Origin: Epiperipatus broadwayi
Lineage: Eukaryota; Onychophora; Udeonychophora; Euonychophora; Peripatidae
DNA length: 64,000 nucleotides
Reading direction: 5' to 3'
NCBI GenBank assembly: GCA_028023455.1
Contig: JAQFVV010006199.1
Location: 1,612,001 to 1,676,000 of the forward strand
Every line of letters begins with the position of its first letter. Position 1 is the first letter of the stretch. The notes below the pieces were generated by a model. It did not search any database, was not told the origin of the DNA, and saw nothing but the letters and a program-made list of their open reading frames with translations. Below are positions 1 through 13,800 of the stretch, one piece after another. The position numbers and the translations under genes are program-made.

Positions 1-1500
1 AATATGGAGAGAGTGGGATTTTTCATTCAATTTTAAAATTATTATATAAAATTGACACATTTAATTGATTTAAGTGCTAATAGGTTTTTTTTTTTTTCAA
101 TTTGTTTTTTTTTTAATTCTGTACTGATTTTTTTGTCCCAATTTCCAATTAACTCTTATTGAAAGTCCTAGGTTCAGATGTATTTGACAAATTATAAGAT
201 GGGATTTTTCTGCACCATCTTTATTTATTTTACTCTTGAACTAATTAGATAATATCGTATTATAATTTTAATGATTTGATTCAAATTATTAGTTAATGAG
301 AATTAAATTTTAAATATTTTAGTACACACATGTTTGCCGTACATACATATCACGTTGGATGTTTATAGATTGAAGTAAAGATATGAAGCTACTAATAAGC
401 AAAGAAACAATTGATTAAAAAAATGAATTGGAGCTAAATGAAATGAAATCTATGTTATTAACTTTGAGAAAACGTATCTTTGGAAATAGTGGTGAAAACA
501 TATAACTGAAATCAATTTCTCAAAAGTAAGCTATTCCATTTTTTAAAAAAATAAACTTTTAACAATGTATTATATACATAAAAATGTAATGGTAAAATTA
601 ATAGCAAGTCAATAATAACATCAGATATGATGTGATAAGAAATTTAATAAACGGAAAAAATATCATTTATGCCACCAAAACAATTATTTACTACTTTAAT
701 CTTTTGAAAATTTATGAGTTTTTTCAAATAAAAATAATTGTTAGTCATTTGCTTGGGAAATTATGACAATGCTATTGATTTATTGCTTTTGTTTGTCTTG
801 GGAATCAATTCAATAAGCATTAGCTCTTGCTTTACATAAATGCTTTAAACTATGTACAATTTTTTTTTTAAAAATCTGAAAAAGATGGACAGAATAATTA
901 TAGCAAAGTAAAGCACATTCTTATGTCTAATAAGTAAATAATTTTCAAAAATTATAGTGTATGCAAAAAAACCTGTAGTATTCAGCATATATAAAGAGGT
1001 GAGGATAAAAATAAACTTTTTAAAATAGTTATTTGAGTGTGCCATGAATATATTTTATCAAAAATTGTTGCAAATACAAAACTGATGCTAATTTCACAAA
1101 CAAAAAGATTATTTATTTCAATTATCTCATAAAATACTTTTTAAAATTCATAAATTTTTCAAATAAAATGAAAACCTCTTGAGACCAGAGGTATGCTCTA
1201 TCTGAAGGTAACCCTGAAAATCTTTCTCAAAAACAATGGATCATTCATGAAATACATTGCAGAGTTGTTGTTCTTTAAAAAAATAACGATTTATTTAAAC
1301 AATTGATACAACTTTGTATAATGATGATTACATGAATACCAAGTGATGTCAATAGCTAAATGAGAAGTGACTACATACATAATGTGACCTGAGAAACCAC
1401 ATGTAGCATCCAAACTCAAGGTTGTTGAATCAATGCTTCAGTAGAGTTCTATATTTGTCCATCACTTTGTCCCAGTTGAACAATTATGCATGCCTCTTTG
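1..1500. other. A+T-rich DNA, no gene recognised
   Basis: This stretch has no frame longer than about 66 codons and no protein similarity I can recognise on either strand. It consists of A and T runs and short low-complexity patches. Positions 1180-1500 are a little richer in G+C, but I could not tie them to a repeat family. Confidence 0.6.
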
Positions 1501-1511
1501 AGCACTGAAAG

Positions 1512-1661
1512 GCATATCAAAAATATATAATGAGTGTAAGTTTAAAATTAGGATAAAAAGCAGAGGCGATGAGTTGGGAGAATGCTGCATATCAAAAATA
1601 TATAATGAGTGTAAGTTTAAAATTAGGATAAGAAGCAGAGGCGATGAGTTGGGAGAATGCT
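1512..1661. repeat. 75-bp tandem duplication, two units
   Basis: Two head-to-tail copies with a period of 75 bp (1512-1586 and 1587-1661) differ at a single base (A versus G in the run before GCAGAGGCGATG). The near identity in such a decayed window shows a recent local duplication. The unit has no open frame of note and resembles no family I know. Confidence 0.95.
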
Positions 1662-2149
1662 GGCCAGGTCAGTGACTCACTCTCAGCCTGTCAGTCTGAG
1701 TCTAAGCATCTTGAGATCTGTCCATCACTTTCTTATAAGTTGCACCATTCAGTTCATGATTAAATGTGTTAACTTTTGTCATTGCATTGAAAGTTGTATA
1801 AAAATCTTCAGATATTATTGTTTATCTTAAAGATTAAAGATTTCATTTTGTTTAAGGCTACTGTATGAAAAAAAGGACAGTGAACAAGTAATAAGAAAAA
1901 TATTGATGCCAGATTATACTAATTTATCCATATTTCTAGACTGTTTTCTGGATATTAATCACCTCCTTAGAGAAACAATACTACACTCATAATCTAGCTA
2001 CTATCTTTAACTTATTTTTTATTATTTAAATTAATAACCTGAGATTCTAAAGCATATTAAGAATTTAAATACCAGTTAACTTGTTTATATAGTTATATAG
2101 ATTTGACATTAATATCAGCAGGTTTTAACGTGATTAAAACTTGTTTTTG

Positions 2150-2206
2150 TTATATATATATATATATATATATATATAACAAAAATATATATATATATAT
2201 ATATAT
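2150..2206. repeat. (TA)n microsatellite with an inverted interruption
   Basis: A run of TA dinucleotides is broken once by ACAAAAA and flanked by TTGTTTTTGT and TTGTTTTGTT. The whole block can fold back on itself. It looks like microsatellite expansion. Confidence 0.85.
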
Positions 2207-2439
2207 TGTTTTGTTAGCTCTAGGCACTCTTTTACAAAATGGTATATAACAATGACATACATAATTTTTTATAATTACATTAAAATTTTATATTTAGAAG
2301 CATTAATTTACTTTATAAAATTTCATAATCCATTTAATAATTGTCATTCTCAAATTCATTATATGAATTTATACAATACTATGTGCATTATATCAAATGT
2401 ACATAATTATGTGCTTTGTTCAACTTTGGGGCAGAAATT

Positions 2440-5110
2440 TGAAAAATAGACATGTACTTAACTTCAAAGGCACAAATATTGGAAGAACAAATGAAGTGGG
2501 ATTTATTATAAATAAAAAGTGGAAAAACACCATTGTGAAAATTGATCATATGTCAAAATGGCAAGATTAGTTATTCGACTTAAGATATCAAATGCAGATA
2601 ATTCAGGTTTATGCATCAATGAATTCTTGCAATGAAGAAGTCGATTTTTATATAGATGTATGATTATATTAAATAATATTTAATAATTATTGTGGAAGAG
2701 TTTAATGCTAGAATTGAAAAACAATTGAAAAATGAAAGTGCTATTGGTATATTTGCTTATAATGACAAAATTGAGAGAAGACACTGACTTATGGAAATTG
2801 CCAAAAAAAAAATCCCTATAGATTATGAATTTCATCTTTGAGAGCAATGTTAAAGAGAAATGTACATGAAAACCTTTAAATAAGGGTACATTAAATTGGA
2901 TTATATTTTGACTAACAGCATGCCATCTTGAAAATAAATTATGCACACTATCTTTTTTATTTCAAGACTATAATATTTTTAATACATTAATGAGAAGCAA
3001 GATATCTGTTAATGTAAACTAGAGAGGTGGAAATTATTAAGAATGTCAATATTAACAGCTGATATTTCTTAAATGAGATTAATATTAACATAAATGGTAT
3101 TTACTAATAACTATAGCAAAGATAGCTGATATAAAAGCAACAATTCTCCAGTAAATGTTCAACTGAGACAAGAATGAAGAAAAGAAGAAATATAAAAATA
3201 TTTGAAAATGTTCTATTAAGAAGAATTAATCATCTCTAATTCTATAAAATATTACAAAAAAATTAATAATGATACAAGAAATTATGAATTGGAAAGAAAA
3301 GCCACAGATGAGAATAAAACTCTAAAAGGTATAAAACATTATCTAGGTATTAGAAGAAAATTGTTTCATCAATAAAAACAAAATATAAAATTATTATTAA
3401 AAAGAATTACAACATCATGAAATGTGTAGAAAAGTTCTACAAAGAATTGTACAATAATAAACAATAAGAATGGAAAGTAAGACTTATATTTACAATATTT
3501 TTTTTGAATTGCCAAGCATTTTAAATGAAAAGATATGCAATGACATTTTAATAAAGAAGAGAATAATTTTAAAAAATGATGGAATTATTATTAATATTTT
3601 AGCAGAAGAATAAGAAAATTGTTTGAAAAATTATGTATTCAATGTCTAAATGATAAAGTTGTACCAGATGGTTGGGAACATGCAATAGTGATATTGATAT
3701 ATAAGAAAGGTGATAGACATTAAAAATTATAGATTTACCAATCTTTTATTATTTTTTCATAAGATCCTTATCATGATTGAACTCATACTAACCAAAGTAA
3801 TAAGCTGGATTTAAATTATAGAATAAACCAATAAATATGAGATGTAATTATGCTTTGGATTTGTAAATTTTGAAAAAACATTTGATCCTGTAAGTCTTTA
3901 CATATGATTAAAATTTTGGACTCTCAAGATATAGATCCAAATCCAGGATATTGTCATCTCCTGAAGAATTTTTATCAAAATGCAGCAGAAGTGTTTAGAT
4001 TTTATGATGACACTGAAAAGATTAATAGTGATAAGTTTGTATGATAAGGTGATTTCATATTGCCAAAACTTTACAGCAGTTTTCCAATAAATAATTTGTG
4101 GATTAAAATAAGAAAGAATACAATTACATAATATTATTTCTTATCTAGATTTTGCAAAGACATGGTTGTTTTTGAAACTAATACTTTAGATGAAAATATG
4201 AAAGTAGAAGATAAATGCTAAAAAAAAAAAACTACAGTAATGTTTAATGACTTTACTTGCACAAAGAAAATAATAAAGTGAAAATCAGGAATTAAAAGAT
4301 GAGAAACTACAAATACCTAGGTCACATAATAGATTAAATTAACTAAATATTAGATAAATTATAATAGCTATTTATTATATTTTGTCTAACGAGGGTTTTT
4401 TTTTAATTTTCACTAATTTTTTAAAATTAAGATATCTTCCAATGTCATTTCAAAAAAGAAAAAAATAAAGATTAATAATAATACTACAAAACTTGTACTA
4501 TTCAAGTTAATATGAAAAGGTAACAATAATGCTAAAATAAGACTTAAAAACATTGAACTAGTTTTCAGCAGAGTGCTGCCAGAATTATAGTAATAAATTA
4601 AAAAAATATCTTGGCCACATTTAATGCAAATAGAAATGTGATGGAAGATTTATTATAAAATTAAATTCAAATTGAATGCTTTTGATAAAAATGACAATAT
4701 TAAAAGGAATATGCCTGTGTTTATAATGTAAATTAATAAATATGTTTTCCCAGTATTTGTACCATATAAATACGAGACTTGGATGTTTAGTATTAGAGCA
4801 ATACAGTATCATCCTACCAAAGAGTAAAATATCAGCAGATGTATGTTGGAAATAACAAAGTAGGTCAGAAATAAAATGCATATGGGAGAGAACAAATAGG
4901 TATTATTGATATCATTGAAAGAATTTAAACAAGGAACTGGGCTAGATAGGTTGCTAAAGAGGATTATAATAGATACTGAAGTCTTAAATTGAATTCTATG
5001 AGTGTAAAAAACGTAAATGAATTCACATGTGAGAAGGATAAATGAGATGAGGAATGTACTAAAGTAATGTGGTGAAGAGAAAGTGGATTAAACTTAGAGT
5101 TTTTATCCAC
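2440..5110 (+). pseudogene. Decayed RTE-type LINE: endonuclease plus reverse transcriptase
   Basis: Reading the three plus frames together gives the domain order of an RTE-like non-LTR retrotransposon. The apurinic endonuclease region runs about 2481-2940: NEVGFIINKKWKN at 2490, IQVYA near 2595, FNARI (family: GDFNAKIG) near 2700 and LDYILTN (family: IDYILTN) near 2893. Reverse transcriptase follows at about 3655-4330: VPDGWEHAIVILIYKKGDR near 3662, FEKTFDPV (family: YEKAFDSV) near 3870, then GDFILPKLYS (family: GDPISPKLFT) near 4052 and YKYLGH near 4305. The C-terminal region lies at 4740-4960 (PVFVPYKYETW). Stops and frameshifts occur throughout and the catalytic YxDD motif is lost, so it is dead. 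At about 2.7 kb it is close to full family length. No poly-A or target-site duplication was found. Confidence 0.88.
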
Positions 5111-5560
5111 AATTGATAAAAATGATTGAATATTATGATGATATATTTATCTATATTTAAAAAATTACAGTTACAATATTTAAAACATTCTAATTCAAAA
5201 AGTGTATTTATCACAACAATAAACTAATGCAAGGGTTTTTTATTTATTTAAGATAACTTTACTGAAAGATTTATCCTTTTTATTTTATTTTTAATATGTT
5301 GACATTGCATTGCATTTTAGAGTGTAAAATGTAAAGTAATAATGAATTGACATGGAAGATATTGTGAAGATTTTCAGAAAAATGCCTTTCTTCATCACTT
5401 TAATGTTCAACAACTAGTCATAATTAAAATCTCTTTAGAAATTTTATAATACTTATAAAAAACGTAAGCACTGAACTGTAATTTCTTATTAGATTAGCTC
5501 AAATGAAATATCAATATGAGATTTATTCTAGGATTAACATTGCATTAGTTGGCCTGAGTT
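5110..5560. other. A+T-rich spacer, nothing recognised
   Basis: This stretch lies between the RTE copy and the next LINE fragment. I see no reading frame, tRNA-like box or inverted repeat that I can support. Confidence 0.5.
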
Positions 5561-6070
5561 ATAGAATGGTTATATTAGATTAAGGTGGTCTAGTTCTATC
5601 ACTTTTATTACTAAGTTTCTTTTGAACTTTAATAAAGTCCTTAGACCAAAACTTGGCTTATCCAATCACAAACTTGTAATCCTTTTTAAATTTTGGGCAT
5701 TGGAGCCAAAGTTTTTGGACTATCTAGTTAAAGTCAATCTTCATGCTATGTCTAAAAACTGTTTCCTGAGCTGTAGGAGACAAATCAGTGAGATTGATCC
5801 ATTATGCTCTAACTGCTGCAGACAAGATGAAACGTTTGACCACATCATCTACTTCTGCACTGGACTTGGGAATATTAAAATGTTTATCTATCAGAACTCT
5901 AAAGTGGACTTCTGCAAGATTATCTCAATTAAGGACTGCCTGCATTCTGGCAACATCCCAACCATCAGACTGTCAATTTTCTTGACATTCTCTGCATGGT
6001 TGGCCAGATGTAAGAAACAATTTACTCTGCCTTTTCCAGATATTGATTTTTATTTTCTATAAACTCTTAA
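5560..6070 (+). pseudogene. LINE 3' fragment with zinc-binding (zf-RVT-like) C terminus
   Basis: An uninterrupted frame (5622-6062, 146 codons) matches the end of the LINE at 22638-24037. LGLSNHKLVILFKFWALEPKFLDYLVKVNLH here aligns with the same block there (LGLTNAQLICKFKRW, then LDAKFLDFLLKINLH). A Cys-x2-Cys-x9-His-x4-Cys cluster follows (CSNCCRQDETFDHIIYFC), then IRLSIFLTFSAWLARC. This is the putative zinc-binding tail that follows reverse transcriptase in some LINEs. There is no upstream RT, so the copy is a fragment. The frame is open but about 30 codons shorter than in the other copy, and the open status is probably residual. Confidence 0.82.
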
Positions 6071-6480
6071 TAATGGGTTATAATGAGCTTGACCATTGGT
6101 TATAAATTTGATCTTGTCATCTATTCCGAAGGCTAGCTGCAGAAGCTTTATTAGTGTCCATCTTCTTAACGATGTTAGCTAAAGCCCCGGTCTACTCCTG
6201 CATGAAGGATTATTTCATCGTGAAGTGGTCTTGGATTTAATAATCCAAAACCAGCCAAAGGAACAAACAGAAAAAACAAGCAGTTCTTCAAACTGGTCTT
6301 TGCCTTTTATACTAGAGGCCCAGTTTTCAGACTTCTGCGCATGCTATTATCATGGTGTTTTTGGTTCATAATCTTGTACAATCTTTACTCATTTTTCATT
6401 TACAAAGTTCTCATTTTTTTGCAAATCTCTCGGCCATCTTTAATTAGCTAAATTATTTTTCTTTTAGCTTATCTTTTTAC
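6070..6480. other. Less A+T-rich DNA after the LINE fragment, possibly its 3' part
   Basis: Positions 6120-6370 are clearly richer in G+C than their surroundings, including AAAGCCCCGGTCTACTCC and CAGACTTCTGCGCATGC. They directly follow the LINE fragment, so they may be more of the same insertion. They do not match the 3' end of the copy at 23860-24030, so I leave them unassigned. Confidence 0.4.
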
Positions 6481-6639
6481 TTTTGGAATTTTTTTGTTCT
6501 CTCCAATTCTACTTTTATTTCTAATTACATAAAAAAATACAAAAGGCAATTTTACTTTCATTGTACATTTTTAAAAAAAAAAAAATTATTCTAACAAAAA
6601 AAAATCTAAGTTTACTCTTTTTTTTTGCTTTTACCAAAT

Positions 6640-6860
6640 GCCAATATATTTGTACCGTATATAAATAAATGGTACAATATATATATATAGGTATGTATAC
6701 ATACCTTTATATATATATATATATATATATTTATATCCATTTACATACAATATATAAATAATTACCACATCCAATGTATATATATATACCAATTTGTATG
6801 TGGTATTAATGTATCGTATGTAAATCATGTATAATATATAGTATAATTGATGAATATATA
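6640..6860. repeat. TA-rich low-complexity block
   Basis: Several (TA)n runs interspersed with GTATGTATACATAC-type steps. The 65-codon frame on the minus strand here is repetitive Tyr/Ile sequence and is not a gene. Confidence 0.8.
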
Positions 6861-7364
6861 CATATATATCTATATATGAAATAAGATAAAAAATTTGTCA
6901 ATTTATAAAGTGACATAATGTTATTTGTTTAAATTATCAACTATTTGTTTATTCGTGTATTTATATATCTTACAGCTATGAAGAAGATTTCTAGTCAATC
7001 AAAACTATAAGGTTGATTAATTTTAATAAAATAAACATTATAACAATAATAATAAAAGTGGATTCGTTTAATTTTGTCAACTAAGAATAGCTTAATATAT
7101 TGTTTTACTGATTCATATCTAATAACTATTAGGAGGTCTATTTGTAAAAAAATCTTCAGTTTTAGAAAACTTTCACTTAACTAAACATTTTGTTCTGTTG
7201 ACTTGAGCATAAGACAATATGGTAATACAATAAGCATTGCACTCTAAAAAGAATCAATGAATCTATAAAGTAACAGCTTTTGCAATAACGATAATTATTT
7301 TTCAAACATAAGTTTTTACCTTTTTTAATGTTTTGTAAATTGTCAGAATATTTTTATTTCAATT

Positions 7365-7440
7365 AAGGACTGCCTGCATTCTGGCGACATCCCAACCATC
7401 AGACTGTCGATCTGTATGGTTGACCAGATGTAATAAAAAT
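7365..7440 (+). repeat. Fragment of the 5.6-kb LINE with an internal deletion
   Basis: The segment TCAATTAAGGACTGCCTGCA through ATCAGACTGTCGAT and then TGGTTGACCAGATGTAA repeats 5925-6020 almost exactly. About 20 bp (the TTTTCTTGACATTCTCTGCA part) is missing. Because the identity is very high but the piece is only about 75 bp, a local duplication of the nearby LINE fragment seems more likely than an independent insertion. Confidence 0.85.
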
Positions 7441-7640
7441 TATTTACGAATTTTAAAAATATTTTATAAGGATCTTATTTTATTTTTTAAAAAAGAAAAT
7501 ACCTCTTGCCTGTTCAATTTTCTTATTGGCCAGCTTGAGTAAAAATTTTAGTAATTTCATTCATTAAATATGGATTTAGCACATTTCATTTCATAAATAT
7601 ATAAATGTTCAATAATCAGAATTGTTTTAATTTAGCTTCT

Positions 7641-7762
7641 GAAAATTGAATTTTTTCTCCTTCATGTGTTAAAGCATCGGCCAGGAAGCGAACCCAGGAC
7701 AACTGCTTATAAGGCAGCTGTGCTGACTACTCGACCATCAACGCTTGACAGAAAATTGAATT
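7641..7762 (-). mobile_element. SINE copy 1, tRNA-Gly-like head, with 12-bp target-site duplication
   Basis: The body (7653-7750) reads on the minus strand as a tRNA-like sequence: box A-like TGGTCGAGTAG, an anticodon-arm region GCTGCCTTATAAGCAGT, and box B-like GGTTCGCTTCC. A short ACACATGAAGG segment and an A-rich tail follow. Perfect 12-bp direct repeats GAAAATTGAATT flank it (7641-7652 and 7751-7762). Head, A-rich tail and duplication together show LINE-mended retroposition. The head resembles tRNA-Gly(TCC), but the anticodon position here is TAT. It is not a functional tRNA gene. Confidence 0.9.
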
Positions 7763-7764
7763 AT

Positions 7765-10160
7765 TTTACATGTAAATTGTTTAAATATAATGAAAATTTA
7801 AAATAATGTTAATAACTGAAGAAAAATAGAAGAAAAACATATGAAAAACAGTCTGCAGTAAAACAAAAGAATTATATTTCAACCAATCATTACATGAAAT
7901 CGCCTGTGATTTCTTGTGTCTTATAAATTATGATCTCTGAGTATTCACTTTTGTTGTCTTTTCTTCATCTAAAATTAATTTTTTAAAATAAAATTCTAAA
8001 TCTAGACACATTATTAATCAATATAGTATAAAAAGTAATCATAAAATACATAAATATTTATGAAAAATAGTTGCATTTTGCTAGTTATTCCCAAATGTCA
8101 TTGATATGCAAATAGTTGTCAATGTAATTCACATGTCTTGAATAATGGCCAACTGCTATTCACTTTGCTTTGATTATTTTTTTTGTAAAATTTTCAAATC
8201 AAAGTTTATATTTAGTTAAATTAATGTAAAAACTTAATTATCAATGTAAAAAATTATGAGAAATATTTACATTTAAAATCTATTATGAAAGTATAAAACA
8301 TTTTGATTTGATTTCTGGTTTTGGCAGTTAGAAACACCTGGAGAACAATGTCCAAAGTTGACAATTAGTGCTTTGTGGTATCTTATAAGGGAAAAGAGGA
8401 GGGACTATATAACAAAACACAATGAAAAATTGATTTTTTTGCTAAAAACATTGTCAAATGTGGATTTTTTTGGAATTAAAATTTTAAATACTGATAAAGT
8501 TATGAATTTACGATAAAATAAGCTTAAAATAGTGAATATATACCCCAAAATGCCAAAGAGATGGCACAAAATGTAGAAATTATGGTTCTTTTTTGTAATT
8601 ACCAGGTTAATATTGAGTGGAAGGGACAACATTTGTTGTGCTAATACCAATTTGCATTTGCTAAAGGGGAAAAAATGTCAATCTATAGAAAAAAATAGTA
8701 ATAGAACATTTTTATATCAAAATGTTGAACTACAAAATGTAATTCATTTCACTTAAATTAAATTTAAATTATTATGCTATGTGATACCCAATATTTGATA
8801 ATGAAGCATTTTTGATATAAAATAATAGTGACATTTTCATTATAGTATTCATCAAAACAACACATCACATCTTCTCCAGTCTTTATTTTCTCTTACTGCA
8901 TTGCTAAATTCCTTTTTTTTTATATATTTTTATTTTCTATTATTTTTGTTAAAATGAAGAGTCTCATTGGCTACAAATATAAATAAAATGTATTATATTT
9001 TGTATGAGTCAGATAGATGATGCAACCCAATCCAAAACATTGGATGAAACAAATAATAATATTATTTATATAGTCTTTTTTTTTTATTATAGGCAAGTAT
9101 ACTTGTAATCCCCTCCCCACACAGTTATTATTTTCATTATCCTTCAAAATTAAAATCAAGTTTCTAAAGCTTCCAATATTTTTTTTTTATAATCGTAATA
9201 GTCTCCATTTAAAGAACATCTTAAACAAAATATTTTATCTCTTTTTCAATATAACTTCAATAGCAACTGAATAACATTTCTTTTTAAAAGTTTTATTTAT
9301 CTATGGTAATTTTTAATGTAATTTCCTTTTTATTATTTCCATTTTCAACTTTTCAAATGGCTATAAGCATTCACAAGTTTTGTAATTTCATATGTAAACT
9401 TTTTTCCTTAATTCTTTATTCTCTCTATCTATCTTCATAATGCAATATAATCATATTATACTCAGCATTATTATATAAAATTATTGTGTTAAAGATTCTG
9501 ATTTATTTGCTTTTAATTAAGATTATTTAAAATAAAAGTTATTTTTTAAAACAATTTATTAAATAAATATAGTAATATTTTTAGTTTAAACACAAGACTC
9601 CATTGAATGAATACCATTATTTGCCTGAAAATATAATAAAATATCCAAAATGCTAAATAAATTTGTTTAATGGCCATTTGAAATTTATGATAACTTTCTT
9701 TAAATGGAACAAGTTTTAATTTTTTTAATTTTTAAATACACATTAAAAGTATACGTGGATGCAGTTTCTGTTTATGCTTTAAGATTCTCATTATTGGTTT
9801 TTAAATATTTACATTCCATCTTAGAAATCCATATATTTTATTATATATTAGGGATTAGTATTCTAAATCAAGGTTTTCCATTATATTAATCTTTGCCACC
9901 TCTTTTAATATCATCAGTACCCCATTGTCTACGATTTTATAATACTGATTTTTTTTCTATTTAAACAGTCAACTAATGTAGATTTTATTTACAAGCCTGA
10001 ATTTTATTATTAAATTCAGACTAATGAAACAGAAATATTTCTAATTTTATTTTTTAATAGCTTCTATGTAAATAAAGAGTTTTAAAGTAATTTGAGTTAG
10101 AAATTTTTTAAAAAATAATTCTGACTTTTGATCTCCAATGTTATATTTTTGAACACACTC
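7765..10160. other. A+T-rich DNA, no gene recognised
   Basis: About 2.4 kb of homopolymer-rich sequence. Frames of 60-80 codons near 8405, 8971 and 9704 are low-complexity Ile/Leu/Phe/Lys sequence with no motif, as expected by chance. Confidence 0.55.
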
Positions 10161-10169
10161 AATTATTGA

Positions 10170-10870
10170 CTATTTTTTCAGGAAAATTATCTATAATTAT
10201 AGAAAAATATGTATGTCTGTAGCAAATTAAAAATGATATTCAAAATAAAGAAGCGATAAACAGTTTCAATTATCTAGGAAACTTCATTGTCTGAAATAAG
10301 TACAAAAGAAAATGATAAAAACAGAATAAGTGAGGCCCAGAATTTAATTTTACAATGAAATAAATTAATGTAATGCTGATTCATCAGTATTTTCTATTAC
10401 TATCTAATAAGAAAAATAGAATTAATTTATTTCTATTTAGAAATATTTTACACTTATAAAATATTTGATCAATATGATGATATGATTGATAAATGTGTCA
10501 AAAAAATTTCTTTTTTTATTAGAATTAAAAATTAAAATTACAAAATAATATGAAATCTATTTTTCTATATACTTCTGAAATTTGAAAAATAATTTGTCAT
10601 GGAACATATAAGTATTTATCATCAGTTATCTTCATAGGTTTTGGTTGTGAATAGTACTATTAAATGAAGAATTATAGAAAAAGTATGCAAAAGAAGTTCA
10701 TTTGGAAATTGGAACTTTGATAGCTGTCAACCATATATATAAAAACAGCAAATACCATAATAGATATTCATATAGAGCATCTTTGAATGAAGAAATCTCA
10801 AAACTAAAAAGTCACAGAATGAGATTAGAAAGTTATCATATCATCAAGTTGCATGAAGAAAATTTGTTGT
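10170..10870 (+). pseudogene. Possible LINE C-terminal remnant
   Basis: Near 10255 the sequence reads AINSFNYLGNFIV, then frame-shifted NRISEA. This resembles the post-RT block of RTE-type LINEs (family: VxxFKYLGSxI, then EIxxRIxxA). Downstream to about 10870 only scattered similarity remains. There is a block at 10700-10870 (NSKYHNRYSYRASLNEE) that I cannot place. The core match is short, so this is tentative. Confidence 0.45.
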
Positions 10871-10899
10871 GACACTTTGCTTCTCTAGAGTAGATAAAG

Positions 10900-13800
10900 G
10901 ATAAAAATAATATAAAATGTTTATATTTTAATTAGATATTTAACTTAACTTTAAAATGAGATACATACTTATAATATTAATTCATTTGTTCTTTTTTGCT
11001 AGCATTACCTAGTAACAAAAATAAAATTAATTTACTTCTGTTTAAAAATTTTCTTTTTTTTTTTAACAATAATTTTTGACAGGTAAAAGAAAAAATATTA
11101 AAGCAATTTTTTGAAAAGTTTTTACATGATGATTATGACTTAAGGAGTTGATAAATTATTTTAATCTTTTATTACCACACTATTTTTTATTATTATCAAA
11201 TTTTGAAAATTAAGATAGAATTTAAAATAATCTTTATAATTATACAAAGTCTTTTTGCTAAACTTTTTATTATTATTATTATATGTTAACTGCTACAGGT
11301 TTTCTTTGAGGTTTTCTTTTTTCTTTTTATCAAAGTTTGTCTTTCAAATACATACATATGCTTTAAATTCCACTTTCATTTTTAATATAAAAAATTATAT
11401 TTGAATTAATAATAAAACAAAATTTAGAAAGTTTTTTTTTTATATTTAAAATAATTTTATATGACTTTTTTTGCTTTAATATGGTAATAAAAACTATTGC
11501 AAATATTTTTTTTATTTTTGCATAATGAAATTTAATTTAAAGTAACATAGAAGTGAAATATGAAAATATCATTAATATTTTATAATAGAAATGTCTTTTT
11601 GTTAAGAAAAAGGAATTATCAATTAATAAATTTAATAAAATATCAATGAATGTATATGCAATTATATATATATAAAAGAAATGATATTTGTTGACATAAA
11701 TTACTCTCATTTTCTTTTATTTTTTTATATAAATTTTATTCTGTGTAAGTATGTTTAATGATAGAGTGATGAATTAGAGAGATATTTCTTGAATTGAAGT
11801 TCAGTCTGCAGTCTTCCAGTCACTTCTCATGCTTAAATGCCACATGACCTCTATGAGATAAACATTGACATTTTTTTCAGGATTCGTTTAGGCATAGGAT
11901 TGTTTTACAGTGGCATATTATGATAACCATCCAATATTGGCTGGAAATGGGTATATACTTATCATAATTAAAGATTTAAAATAAGGATGAAAAATTGCTT
12001 ATACCCTCACCACCTAGTACTTGATGAGCTTGATAAATGATATCTCTTTTCTTCTTTTCTGTGGGAGTTTAGTGAAGACACTATTATTGTGCAGTTAGCA
12101 GTTAATACAAAAAATAATAAAATGATTTATTTCTCACAATTCATATGAAATTTAAGCACCAGAAACAATAGAACTCCTTTGTGATCTATGGATCTTGATA
12201 GCTGATCTATGGATCTTGAGTGCTAGAGTCAATTATTCTACCACTATACTAACTAGTTAGATAATTTTAAAAAAATTAAACTTTATAATTACATAATCAC
12301 TTTATTATTATTAATTGAGCATGATTTTAATATATAATTATCTTTAATCAATGAATTTTAAGATATAAATAGATATTTAAAAATAAAATAAAAGCAAATT
12401 GAAAAACTTATTTATAGAAATTATCACAATTTTTTTTTTACATTTGAACAAAATATGTGCTTTTTTGGATAAAATTTATTTGCAGAAAAGCTATAGACTT
12501 AGAAAAGCTTTTTTTACTTTGAACTCTAAATTAAGTTAAACATAAGTCTTAATTTAATGCATTTTCAGATTTCTAAAATTTTAAACATACTTCTTTGTTT
12601 TTGAAGATAATATCTTCACATAATGTTTTTTTTTTTTACATCTAAAAATAATATAATTTTCAAATAGTATTTTTAAAGATACTTTTTATTTTACATGTAG
12701 TGGTATGCTATTGTAAAACATTTAATTATTTGACCTTATTTATAGCCATATTATCTTGGTTTTTTTTTAAATATAATATTTAATTTTTGCATATATTTGT
12801 CTTATTTATAATTATGTTGCTTTTTGCTATTTTAATGTAACATTGGTTATATATATTTATTTTGTGGAATGGAAAATATATGTTAAATACTATAAGTTGC
12901 AAAAAGATTTGAATTACAATCTGCAATTGTATTTTTTAAAAATATACACTTTATTTTATTGTGTAAGAATTTAATTTTTAAATACAATGAAACATAATTT
13001 AAATTTCCATATTAATTTGATTGAAAATCTTTGTATGAAAAATGATATAAAAGATATTCAAAACTATATTTAGCTTCTTTTGTTTTCTGACAATCCACTT
13101 TTAATGCCTTCAAATAATTTATAAATAATCTTAAAGTAAAAATCATTATTAAGTACCTACAAGCTATTGTTGACTTTGTGGAAATTATATAAATATTATT
13201 TTTCCAGAATGACCTATCATCTATTAGATTTTTTATATCACTCGAAAGCAGTTAACTATGGTATTTATAGAATTCAATTTTTTTATTGCTGGTTATCTAC
13301 TTCAACCTTTCCAAAGAACATGATTTTATTTAATGAATTAAATTAGCTAAATAAAGTATTACTAGTCAATTATTTATAGAATGAATTGGTGTGAGAAATA
13401 TAAAAAGTCTAATATCTTAATTTTATCAAAATTAACATGAACTAAATTTAAAAAAGTTAATGTAACTTAAAAATACGGATTTGTACTTTTAAAATCTGAA
13501 GTTCTAAATGAATTTTTTTTGTGTGATTTTCAGTTTAAATGAATTGTTTTTAAAAGCACATATTGTTATAAAAAATGGAGAAGGAGGAAAAATATTATTA
13601 AGGCTATCACAAGAGTTTATGTTTTCATTCAACTCGTGTATTTAACACTAAATAAATAAATAATAATATTTTTTGTTTGAGAAGCAATATTATGTTTGAA
13701 CATAGTAATTCTATTCAACTGATCCAACTTTTTTTTTACTACATTCAACTGAGAATCTGAAAGCTCTTGAATCTGGTTTTTTTTTTACCACTGCCCTATA

